A program made the position numbers and the translations under genes. The notes below the pieces were generated by a model. It was not told where the DNA came from, made no database searches, and saw only the letters and a list, made by a program, of their open reading frames with translations. From Phycisphaerales bacterium (GTDB taxonomy: Bacteria > Planctomycetota > Phycisphaerae > UBA1845 > Fen-1342), in assembly GCA_016710275.1 (NCBI GenBank), contig JADJXS010000001.1, forward strand, positions 2,852,001 through 2,916,000: DNA of 64,000 bases. Direction: 5' to 3'. Positions 43,713 through 51,714 of the stretch are shown here, in pieces; the first letter of the stretch is position 1; the number at the start of each line of letters is the position of its first letter.

Positions 43713-44732
43713 CTACCACCAATAGGTCGGCCGATCCGACCCATCCGTGAATGTGCGGTTGATGGCCAGACGCGGCCGCACCTGCTTGCTGCTGCGCCAT
43801 TCCACGTGGCCGTCGATGAACGCAAAGTTCCCGCCGAACACCGTCGCTCCGGAATTCGGCGTGTGATTCGTCCAATTGTGATTTCCAGCCTGCGGCCGCA
43901 GCGCCCCGCTGCGGAACTCCGTCCGCAGTTGATCCGTGGAGCGCCCGAAGCTGGTCATGTAATCCGCGATGACCGGCACCTCGGCGTGCCGCCCGCCGGT
44001 CGAGTCGCGGAGAAAGCGATCCTGCGAAATCGTGAAGGGGAATGAGTAGATCACGAAATCGCTGGTCGGATCCGGCACGATCACGTTCTGATCGTCGTCC
44101 AGCACAAAGAACTTCCCCTCCGCCGTCACCGCCCGCAACTGCCCCCCGGCCCGGCGCGACACCGGACCGATGAAGCCCCAGAACTGCGCATAGTCCATGA
44201 ACGAACCGAATTGCGAGGGATTGGACCACGACGGGTAATTCGTCGGCGGCGTGTTATAGATCGGCGTGCTGGGACAATAGAATATTTTCCCCGCCTCTTT
44301 CGATCGCGCCAGATCCTCATTCAGAAACGTGTTGTTCGGCCCGAATCGCTTGGGCGGATCCATGTTCATCTGGCGCAGGATCAACTCGCCCAGGTGCCAC
44401 TGATTCCCCGGTGCCTGGATCATCGTCGAGCCGCGGACGTACACGTAGTCCGGCTCCGTGCCCTGGTGCTGAGGCACGAAATCGCGATTCTCGTTGCCAT
44501 AAATGTTGAAGGCCTGCGCGATGCTGCGCAGATTCGAGGAGCAGACCGTGCGCCGCGCCTGCTCACGTGCCGCCGATAGCGATGGCAGCAGGATCGAGAT
44601 CAGCAAGGCGATTACCGCCACCACCACGAGTAGCTCGATCAGCGTGAACCCACCCCGCCCGCGAGAACAGCCACCCGGCGCATTTCCGCCGAAACACCCC
44701 CCGCAACAGCGATTGTGCGTCCTGCCCTTCAT
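43713..44732 (-). CDS. DUF1559-type prepilin-like protein
   Basis: 339 residues. A Cys/Gly-rich leader is followed by the type IV prepilin cleavage/methylation signal G-F-T-L-I-E-L-L-V-V-V-A-V-I-A-L-L-I, so prepilin peptidase should cut before the Phe. The C-terminal G-N-F-A-F-I-D-G-H-V-E-W carries the DG-H ending typical of the large DUF1559 family of Planctomycetota. These proteins are probably pseudopilins or surface fibres. A TATAAT -10 lies about 100 bases upstream. Confidence 0.9.
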   Translation of the reverse strand: MKGRTHNRCCGGCFGGNAPGGCSRGRGGFTLIELLVVVAVIALLISILLPSLSAAREQARRTVCSSNLRSIAQAFNIYGNENRDFVPQHQGTEPDYVYVRGSTMIQAPGNQWHLGELILRQMNMDPPKRFGPNNTFLNEDLARSKEAGKIFYCPSTPIYNTPPTNYPSWSNPSQFGSFMDYAQFWGFIGPVSRRAGGQLRAVTAEGKFFVLDDDQNVIVPDPTSDFVIYSFPFTISQDRFLRDSTGGRHAEVPVIADYMTSFGRSTDQLRTEFRSGALRPQAGNHNWTNHTPNSGATVFGGNFAFIDGHVEWRSSKQVRPRLAINRTFTDGSDRPTYWW

Positions 44733-44830
44733 GAGATGACGCCTCCGGCGACAACTCCCCGACCCGGGTCATCCGCCCGCTGCTCCGCCGCAGGGTTTTT
44801 CTGGCGGCCCGGTCATTCCATGCGACCAAT

Positions 44831-44840
44831 ATTATATAAC
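44831..44840 (-). promoter_or_regulatory. -10 box overlapping a TTATATAA palindrome
   Basis: The minus strand reads GTTATATAAT, giving TATAAT at 44836-44831 as a -10 for the DUF1559 gene. The 8-base palindrome TTATATAA at 44832-44839 equals the core of the perfect palindrome at 45912-45927, so it may also be a weaker site for the same regulator. Confidence 0.4.
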
Positions 44841-44951
44841 GATCCGGCAAAACGCAATACGAACTTCCGGCCCCATCCTCCGATTCCCGGCTCCGATCCC
44901 TTGCCGCGCCAGCGCCCTCCCTGCGCATGTCAAACCCCGCAACTCCCCCTC

Positions 44952-45869
44952 TTACCGCACCGTCGGACGCAGCCCGAAGCGCTCGCAATAACGCTCAAAC
45001 AGCCGATGAGCTGCCGGGTAGATCGAGTGCGGGCTGAGAAAGTGCGAAAACTCGAACGTGATCAGCTTCTCGATCCCCGCTTCGCGCGCCGCGTCGATCT
45101 TGTATTCCAGTTTCCGCCAGTCGGCCGGCGGGAACTTGATCGGCATGTCGCGATCGAAAGACTCGACGTTCGACCAGCACGCAATCCCCGCCTCGCGCGC
45201 CAGGGCGATGTTCATCCGCAGATATTCCGGCAGCTCCAGATAGTCCACGTGCCCGTCCTGAAACGCGACAATGTCGACGCAGCCGGCCAATTGCCGAAAA
45301 ATCGCCCGCCACTCCGCCTCATGCTGAGCCTGCGAAATCGCCGCTTCGCCCGGAGGCGCCTTGATCCCCGCGATATACGGCGAGATCAGCGTCGGCAGCG
45401 TCGGGGAGAGTTCTTTCGCCCAACGGGCCGCCTCTTCCACCAGTTGCACCTGCTGCGCATTGGCCCGCGACAGCTCAAACGTGATGTACCACCCGCCGAA
45501 TGCCGGGTGCCCTCCGTATTGCTCATGCACCTCGCGCATGAATCGGTGGTTGATGTCCAGCGCTGCGCGGGTGTGCGACGTCCAGTCACCCGGGTCATAA
45601 ATCCCCCAGATCAGCCGCATCCCGTTCTGTTCGGCCAGGTCCAGAAAGAGCTGCGCCAGGTTCTCACGAACCGGCAGCATGCGCCGCGCTTCGCGCAGCG
45701 TCCATGAATTGAAAACCGCGCGCTCCCGGTAGCCCGCGCGGATCAGGATCACCGTGTCGATACCCACCTGCCTCATCACGTCGAAATCCGCCGCCCATTC
45801 GCGCGGCCCCCAGTTCTGCGACGGAATGTCGTGCGTAATCTCGTCCAGGAATGTCCCCGTAATGCGCAT
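44952..45869 (-). CDS. DUF4434-family TIM-barrel protein
   Basis: 305 residues from ATG 45869 (GGAG nine bases upstream). The opening I-T-G-T-F-L-D-E-I-T-H-D-I-P-S-Q-N-W-G and D-T-V-I-L-I-R-A-G fit the DUF4434 family, thought to be glycoside-hydrolase-like barrels. Strands with acidic ends (G-W-Y-I-T-F-E-L, V-A-F-Q-D-G, I-T-F-E-F-S-H) could supply catalytic carboxylates. No signal peptide is visible, so it would act in the cytoplasm or the start is further upstream. It is divergent from the GHL10-type glycosidase. Confidence 0.75.
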   Translation of the reverse strand: MRITGTFLDEITHDIPSQNWGPREWAADFDVMRQVGIDTVILIRAGYRERAVFNSWTLREARRMLPVRENLAQLFLDLAEQNGMRLIWGIYDPGDWTSHTRAALDINHRFMREVHEQYGGHPAFGGWYITFELSRANAQQVQLVEEAARWAKELSPTLPTLISPYIAGIKAPPGEAAISQAQHEAEWRAIFRQLAGCVDIVAFQDGHVDYLELPEYLRMNIALAREAGIACWSNVESFDRDMPIKFPPADWRKLEYKIDAAREAGIEKLITFEFSHFLSPHSIYPAAHRLFERYCERFGLRPTVR

Positions 45870-45911
45870 CGACCGGAATCTCCGATTGCATGGCCCGTCG
45901 GCGATTGCTAC

Positions 45912-45927
45912 CTTGTTATATAACAAG
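45912..45927. promoter_or_regulatory. Perfect 16-bp palindrome, candidate operator
   Basis: CTTGTTATATAACAAG is a perfect inverted repeat in the 130-base divergent promoter region of the DUF4434 and GHL10-type genes. It starts and ends with TTGT/ACAA half-sites, like operators of AraR-type GntR/LacI hybrids, and overlaps -10-like TATAAC sequence in both directions. A regulator of that class is encoded about 4 kb away. Confidence 0.5.
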
Positions 45928-45999
45928 TTGGCCGGCGTGCGCGCCACGCCGCCGCCGAGCCTCGGCACTGTACCCGGCAGCCGCGGAGCTTTCGACCCG

Positions 46000-48189
46000 A
46001 TGCCAATGCCACCTGCGACCCGCGTCACGCGCACCCTCCCGCTGCTGATGGCCCTGTTTGCCGTCATCGCAGCGCGCGGCCAGACCGTGATCGTGGACAA
46101 CAGCGACGCGGGCTTCACCGTGGTCAGCGGATCCTGGTTCACAACCAGCGTCAGCGGCCAATGGGGGAATGACTACCGCTATCGCCTTACCGGCGCGCCG
46201 CTGGGCGAAGTCGAATGGCGCCCGGCCCTGCCGCACACCGGCACCTGGCAGGTGGCCGCGTGGTACCGCAACGCCAACGACCGCCCCTCCAACGCCCGCT
46301 ATCGCGTTCATCACGCCGGCGGCGCCACCGACGTTTTCGTCGATCAACGCATCAACGGCTCGACGTGGGTGGGGCTGGGCAGCTTCACCTTCAACGCCGG
46401 CAGCGGCGGCGCTGTGACGCTCGACACCGACGCAACCCCCGCTACGACGATCGTGGCCGACGCCGTGCGCTTCCAGGCCGTCGGCGGCGGTCCCATGTCG
46501 CCGGAAGTCCGCGCCTGCTGGCTGACACAATATTTCTACCTCGGCAAAAGCGAAGCGCAGTTGCGCGCTGCCGCTCAAAACATGCTCAGCGGCGGAATCA
46601 ACACCGTCTACATCGCCGTGTACGCGGGCGGCACGGTGTATTGGCCCAGCAAGGCCTATCAGGCCGCGGGTGGGACGTGGGCCTCCGGGTCGGTGGATCA
46701 CGCCGCCGTCGTGTCCGCCATCTTCCGCAGCGAGGGGCTGAAAGTCGGCGCCTGGTTCGAGTACGGCATGGGCCTCAACACCGTCACGCATCCCATCGCC
46801 GTTGCGCACCCCGACTGGCTCACGCGCACCTCCACCGGTGATCCGGTCAGCGGCGAAAGCACGTTCGTATTCCTCAGCCCCGCCCACCCCGACGCGATGA
46901 ACATGCTGCACGGCATGGTCGGCGAACTGGCCTCCAATTACTGGTTCGACGACATCCAGATTGACCGCTATCGCTACCCGCGCAAGAGCACCGGCCGTGA
47001 GTTCGGCTACGAAGCCGTCAGCAGCGCGCTCTACCAGTCCACCTACGGCTCATCCCCGCCGACCAACGTGAACAACAGCCAATGGGTCGCCTTCCGCGAG
47101 GGACTGGTCAACGCGGCCATGCAGCAGTCCTACAACACCGTGAAAGCCGCCAACCCCCTCATCGTGGTCTCCAGCGCCCCGACCGGGTCGTACGGAGTTA
47201 CACAGCATCTGCAGCGCTGGAGCGCGTGGGTCAACGGCGGCTACATGGACCTCGTGATGCCGCAGATGTACCAGTCCACGCTGAGCGGGTTTCAGAGCGA
47301 GTTGACCACCCAGCGTAATTTCGCGCCGGCTCACTGGAACAAGCTCGGCGTCGGCTACCGCGCTCACGAGGACAACAACTGGACGCTCGTTCGCGACCAG
47401 TTGAACCACGCCCGCGGTTTGGGACACGCCCACGGCTGCCTGTGGGTCTACCACCAGTATTCAACGCAGATCGCGATTCAGGACGAGATCGACAACCTGC
47501 CGCTGCCGGGTCAACCCTGGTCCACCGCGGCGTACAACCCCTTCGTCTCCGACCGGCTCGTGCAGCTCTTCGCGGACAACCTCGACGGCGCGGCCGTGTA
47601 CCAGGAATCGATCGGCTGGTCCGGCTCAGCCCAGCCGGACTTCCATCGCTTCGACTCCCGCGTCGCTCAGGGCGGCGGCGACGTGCGAACCGCCAGCTGG
47701 AACCTCAGCGTGCCCAAAGCCGGCCGCTACGACGCATACGCCTGGCACACCGCCAGCGGCAATCGCAACCCCGCGGCGCAATTCACAATTTCCCACTACA
47801 ACGGGGACAGCGTCGCCGTGATCGATCAGCGCAGCAACGGCGGGCGCTGGGTTCACCTCGACCGCCGGATCTTCGACCGCAGCGAAGTGCCCCTGCGCCG
47901 CGTGACCGTCTCAACCGCCGGTTCACCCGCCGGTGTGCATACCTCGGCCGACGCCGTGAAACTGGTCCTCAGTGGCTATGCCTTCGGCGATGCGAACGGC
48001 GATGGCGTCGTCAACGGCGTCGACGCCGCGGCGCTGACCGGCAACTGCGTCACAGGTCCGCAAAGCGTGCTCGATGGCGGACCGGGCGGTCCGCCGCCCT
48101 CCGCGGCCTGCGAAGTCTTCGATTTCAATGACGACTTTGACGTCGACATGCGCGACCTGGCGGCGATGCAGCGGGCGGCAACCCCGTAA
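46000..48189 (+). CDS. Secreted GHL10-type glycosidase with golvesin-like domains
   Basis: 729 residues. ATG 46000 has GGAG ten bases upstream and a signal peptide ends A-A-R-G. Residues of about 28-165 and 510-660 are two similar beta sandwiches (V-I-V-D-N-S-D-A-G-F, G-S-W-F-T-T; then matching W-x-V-x-x-x-G-x-Y strands) like golvesin-type carbohydrate modules. Between them lies a YngK/GHL10-type TIM barrel: E-V-R-A-C-W-L-T-Q, N-T-V-Y-I-A-V-Y, G-L-K-V-G-A-W-F-E-Y-G, W-F-D-D-I-Q-I-D-R-Y-R-Y-P and M-D-L-V-M-P-Q-M-Y. The C-terminus has dockerin-like D-A-N-G-D-G-V-V-N-G-V-D and D-F-N-D-D-F-D-V-D loops. It probably cuts a glucan-like or peptidoglycan-related glycan outside the cell. Confidence 0.82.
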   Translation: MPMPPATRVTRTLPLLMALFAVIAARGQTVIVDNSDAGFTVVSGSWFTTSVSGQWGNDYRYRLTGAPLGEVEWRPALPHTGTWQVAAWYRNANDRPSNARYRVHHAGGATDVFVDQRINGSTWVGLGSFTFNAGSGGAVTLDTDATPATTIVADAVRFQAVGGGPMSPEVRACWLTQYFYLGKSEAQLRAAAQNMLSGGINTVYIAVYAGGTVYWPSKAYQAAGGTWASGSVDHAAVVSAIFRSEGLKVGAWFEYGMGLNTVTHPIAVAHPDWLTRTSTGDPVSGESTFVFLSPAHPDAMNMLHGMVGELASNYWFDDIQIDRYRYPRKSTGREFGYEAVSSALYQSTYGSSPPTNVNNSQWVAFREGLVNAAMQQSYNTVKAANPLIVVSSAPTGSYGVTQHLQRWSAWVNGGYMDLVMPQMYQSTLSGFQSELTTQRNFAPAHWNKLGVGYRAHEDNNWTLVRDQLNHARGLGHAHGCLWVYHQYSTQIAIQDEIDNLPLPGQPWSTAAYNPFVSDRLVQLFADNLDGAAVYQESIGWSGSAQPDFHRFDSRVAQGGGDVRTASWNLSVPKAGRYDAYAWHTASGNRNPAAQFTISHYNGDSVAVIDQRSNGGRWVHLDRRIFDRSEVPLRRVTVSTAGSPAGVHTSADAVKLVLSGYAFGDANGDGVVNGVDAAALTGNCVTGPQSVLDGGPGGPPPSAACEVFDFNDDFDVDMRDLAAMQRAATP

Positions 48190-48343
48190 ACCGTCGCGCG
48201 CGTCGCATGGTTTCGCGCTGATTCGCGACAAACGGCGCAATTTCATCGGCATTCACGCGTTTCCGCACGAAGCCACGCGATTGCAGCACATCGATTCGAC
48301 ACCGCCCGATCCCGGCGCCATACTCCCACCGGAGGATCACCGC

Positions 48344-51271
48344 GTGAGCACACCGCATCCCGAACGCATCGTCCGAGCACTCGCCACCGCCGGCCTTCTG
48401 ACGTCGTTCCTGGTGTTCGGAGCAACAACGCCGGCATCGTCCGCCGCTCAGACTGCGGTCGCACCACCCGACCCGAAGCTCATCACGCTGGAGCACGGCC
48501 GCACGCGCGTCGAGATCCGCCCGTGGAACCGCGGGATGTCCGTGTTCGTCGACGGCATTCGCGTCTCGGGCGGGTCCAACCTGGTCATCACGACGCCGCC
48601 CTGGGCGCCGCACCACTACCTCGGCCCGACCGAGGCGGTCGTCGTCGCGGCGCATGCGGCGCTGAAGGAGCCGCCAGAAGAGAACGCGCCGCGCCGCACC
48701 GTTACACTCGCCCACCGCGGAAAGGGCGACGCCTTCACCGCCACCGAAACGGTCTCAATCGCCGATGATGGCTCGGTGACGCAGGTCTTCGAGGGCCAAT
48801 TTCACAAGCCGGACGAGGACGCGCTCGCGCAGTATCAGATCGCGGCGATCAACCCCACGCTGATCGTCGGCCGCGGCTTCTCAGCCACCCGCCGCGACGG
48901 CACAACCGTGCGCGGCGCCGTGCCCGTGATCCCGTGCGGCCGCACCGTCCCCGAAACAACCCTCGCCGCGAATTTCACCGCGCTCGAGCTGGACTCACGA
49001 ATCGGGTTGCTGCGATTCGAATTTGAAACGCAGCGCCCGTTGACGTTCTATGACCACCGTGCGACCAAGTGGGCCGACCCCGGCAATCCGCTCTTCTGGC
49101 TCGGCGACCTCGGCACCCGCTTTCGCAAGGGCGACACGCTGCGCTACGCGATGACAATCCGCCTGCCCTCCGATTCCCGCGAAGAAGCCGACCCGCGATC
49201 CCGGGAAGTCAGCGCCGCCGTCGAGCGGCTCGCACTCGCACAATCCTGGCCGCTCGATGCGCCGCCGCTGATCGTCCCGCGCCCGAAGGAAGCGTCCTTC
49301 CCCGACGAGTTCTTCGTGCTGCGCCCGCGCGGCGAAGCGCGCGGCAGCACGCGAATCCACTCCCGTGCCGAACCGCTCGACGGCCCTGCCGCGGTTCTGC
49401 TGGCACAGCGCCTGCGCGAGTGGTCCGTGCTCGTGCCGACCAATCTGCCGGACGAAGCGCCGTTGCCGGGTTTCGTCTTCGAGCCGGCTCCCGCCGACGT
49501 CGATCACCCGCCCGAGTGGTACGAGCTGACGGTTCGCGCCGACGGCGTACGCATCCGCGCCGCGGACGAACGCGGCTTCCTCCACGCCGTGCATACGCTG
49601 CGCCAGTTGGCGTGCGCTCGCGCCGACGGCGCCTGGGGAATTCGCGGCGCCACCATCCGCGACTGGCCCTCATTGCCGATCCGCGGCGTGCACGTCTTCA
49701 CCGGCGGACAGGGCGCCGACCCGCACCTTGCGCTGCTCGAGCATGTCATTGGCGCGCTCAAGATGAACCACATCATCCTCGAAGCGCAGTACATCCACTG
49801 GGACGCATTCCCCGAGATTCGCCACGCCGAATACGGCATGCCCAAGAGCGAAGTGCGCCGGCTGATCGAGCGCTGTAGGGCCTTGCGCGTCGACCTCACT
49901 CCATTGATCAGCTCGCTCGGCCACATGGCCTGGATGTTCACCAACAACCAGAATCTCGATCTGGCCGAAGACCCCGAAGCGAAGTGGGCGTACTGCGTCA
50001 CGAATCCGGCGGTCTACGACTTCATCTTCCAGGTGCAGAAGGAAACGCTGGAACTGTTCGAGCCGGCCATGCTGCACATCGGCCACGACGAGTTCCATCA
50101 TCGCGGCAAAGTGCCGGGACGCGAGTCCAGCAAGCCCTACACCGTCGAGCAGCTTTTCCTGATGGACACCCTGCGCCATCGCGACTGGCTGCGCGAGCGC
50201 GGCGTGCGCACCATGATGTGGGGCGACATGATGCTGGCAAAGACCGAGGCCGTCGACGCCACGCACGCCCCCACGCCGGACGCCGCCAAACGGCTGCGCG
50301 ACGCGATTCCCGACGACGTGCTGATCGCCGACTGGCATTATGCCGCCAACCCCTGGACCGATCTGCGACAGTCGCTCGACATTTTCCACGCCGCCGGTCA
50401 CGACACGCTTGCGTGTACGTGGAACCGACCCCACAACATCACCGGCTTTGCGCGCGCCGCCTATGAAACTGGCTCGCTGGGGCTGATCCAAACGACCTGG
50501 GCGGGCTACTCGCTCGACGAAGCGCGGCTGATTGCGAGCATGCAGCAATACGCCGCCTACGTCCTCGCGGCCGAGGCCGGCTGGAACGCTGACGCGCCGC
50601 CGGACCCCGATGCGTATCCGTGGTTTGACCGATTCTTACGTCTCACCGGGCGCAGTCAGTTGAAGTATGACAACCGCGGCGGATGGACCGTTGACCTGGC
50701 GTCGGCGGCGAATCTGGCGTTGGGTTCGTCGAACGTAGTCGAACACGCTTGGTTTGACCTGGGTGTCGAGCACAGTCTCGCCCAGGCGCCGCGCGGCACG
50801 ATCGTCGCCCTCGACGGTTTGCGATTTCGAATCGGGTCGAGCGCGCTGCTGCTCCGCGGCGGGCTGTCTCGCGAACCCGCACTGCCGACGGAAGTCACGC
50901 TTACGCTGGCGACTGGTGAACCGACCGGCGGGTCCGCTCCGACGGCCCGCACGCTGGCGTTCCTGCACACGACGAATTTCACGACCGAGCCGGGGAGGCG
51001 CGTCGCGGAATACGAAATCGAATTCGCGGAGGGGCAAAGCGAGATCGTGCCGGTGACCTATGGCGAGACCATCTTCGCCTACAGCGACGGCGGCGCGTCC
51101 GCGAAAGCGCCGCTGGTCTGGAGCGGACGAACGCCCGCCGGCGCTCCAGTGTCGCTGCACGTTCAACTCTGGGAAAACCCGTCGCCGCAGCGCCCCATCC
51201 GGGCCATCCGTGCGCGTTCATCGAACGCGCCGGCGTCATTGATCCTGCTGGGCGTCACCGGGTTGGATTGA
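48344..51271 (+). CDS. Secreted GH20 beta-N-acetylhexosaminidase-like protein
   Basis: 975 residues, GTG start with GGAGG eight bases upstream, signal peptide ending A-S-S-A. An extra N-terminal beta domain (to about residue 300) comes first. The GH20b domain (Y-E-L-T-V-R-A-D-G-V-R-I-R-A-A-D-E-R-G) and the barrel follow. The catalytic pair is Asp582-Glu583 in H-I-G-H-D-E-F-H. G-H-M-A-W-M-F and W-G-D-M-M line the barrel. A C-terminal beta domain ends the protein. It should release GlcNAc or GalNAc residues from the ends of glycans using substrate assistance. It follows the GHL10-type gene by 154 bases and may share its transcript. Confidence 0.87.
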   Translation: MSTPHPERIVRALATAGLLTSFLVFGATTPASSAAQTAVAPPDPKLITLEHGRTRVEIRPWNRGMSVFVDGIRVSGGSNLVITTPPWAPHHYLGPTEAVVVAAHAALKEPPEENAPRRTVTLAHRGKGDAFTATETVSIADDGSVTQVFEGQFHKPDEDALAQYQIAAINPTLIVGRGFSATRRDGTTVRGAVPVIPCGRTVPETTLAANFTALELDSRIGLLRFEFETQRPLTFYDHRATKWADPGNPLFWLGDLGTRFRKGDTLRYAMTIRLPSDSREEADPRSREVSAAVERLALAQSWPLDAPPLIVPRPKEASFPDEFFVLRPRGEARGSTRIHSRAEPLDGPAAVLLAQRLREWSVLVPTNLPDEAPLPGFVFEPAPADVDHPPEWYELTVRADGVRIRAADERGFLHAVHTLRQLACARADGAWGIRGATIRDWPSLPIRGVHVFTGGQGADPHLALLEHVIGALKMNHIILEAQYIHWDAFPEIRHAEYGMPKSEVRRLIERCRALRVDLTPLISSLGHMAWMFTNNQNLDLAEDPEAKWAYCVTNPAVYDFIFQVQKETLELFEPAMLHIGHDEFHHRGKVPGRESSKPYTVEQLFLMDTLRHRDWLRERGVRTMMWGDMMLAKTEAVDATHAPTPDAAKRLRDAIPDDVLIADWHYAANPWTDLRQSLDIFHAAGHDTLACTWNRPHNITGFARAAYETGSLGLIQTTWAGYSLDEARLIASMQQYAAYVLAAEAGWNADAPPDPDAYPWFDRFLRLTGRSQLKYDNRGGWTVDLASAANLALGSSNVVEHAWFDLGVEHSLAQAPRGTIVALDGLRFRIGSSALLLRGGLSREPALPTEVTLTLATGEPTGGSAPTARTLAFLHTTNFTTEPGRRVAEYEIEFAEGQSEIVPVTYGETIFAYSDGGASAKAPLVWSGRTPAGAPVSLHVQLWENPSPQRPIRAIRARSSNAPASLILLGVTGLD

Positions 51272-51309
51272 ATACCGCCGGCACCGCATGCAGAGGCGCT
51301 TGACGCATC

Positions 51310-51714
51310 GTGCGATTTCCGAACCCACTGAAGCTGAAGGCTGATCCCGCCGCGGTCGCAGCGGCGCTCGAATCGCTTGATCCGGTGTCGCTCCTCCGCA
51401 ATCTGCGGATCGAACTGTGCGTCCGCAGCGAATCAGCGCGACTTTTCCACGCGAACCCCGCCGCCCCCGCCCCGCGCGTGCTGGGAGCATGGGATCCTCT
51501 GCTGCGCCGCATCGAGCTTTTCGAGGCGAGCGCCCTCGACGATTCGCAGCTCGCCGGCGCGCTCGCGCATGAGTTGTTTCACGCACTGGCCACCGCCCCG
51601 CACAACCGCGACGAGTCACTCGCCGCGCAGTTCGCTATTGCCGTTGTTTCGACAGTCTCGCCCGACCGCATTGCCGGCCTCGCCCGCGCGCTGCGCACCG
51701 CTCAGCGGAGCTGA
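51310..51714 (+). CDS. Small HExxH zincin-like protein
   Basis: 134 residues from GTG 51310. The central A-H-E-L-F-H-A-L carries the HExxH zinc-protease motif inside a helix, and a strand I-E-L-F-E precedes it. The third ligand is not obvious. It starts 38 bases after the GH20 stop and overlaps the end of the convergent ligase gene by 13 bases. It may be a minimal metallopeptidase or an inactive relative. The ribosome site (AGAGGCG) is weak. Confidence 0.6.
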   Translation: MRFPNPLKLKADPAAVAAALESLDPVSLLRNLRIELCVRSESARLFHANPAAPAPRVLGAWDPLLRRIELFEASALDDSQLAGALAHELFHALATAPHNRDESLAAQFAIAVVSTVSPDRIAGLARALRTAQRS

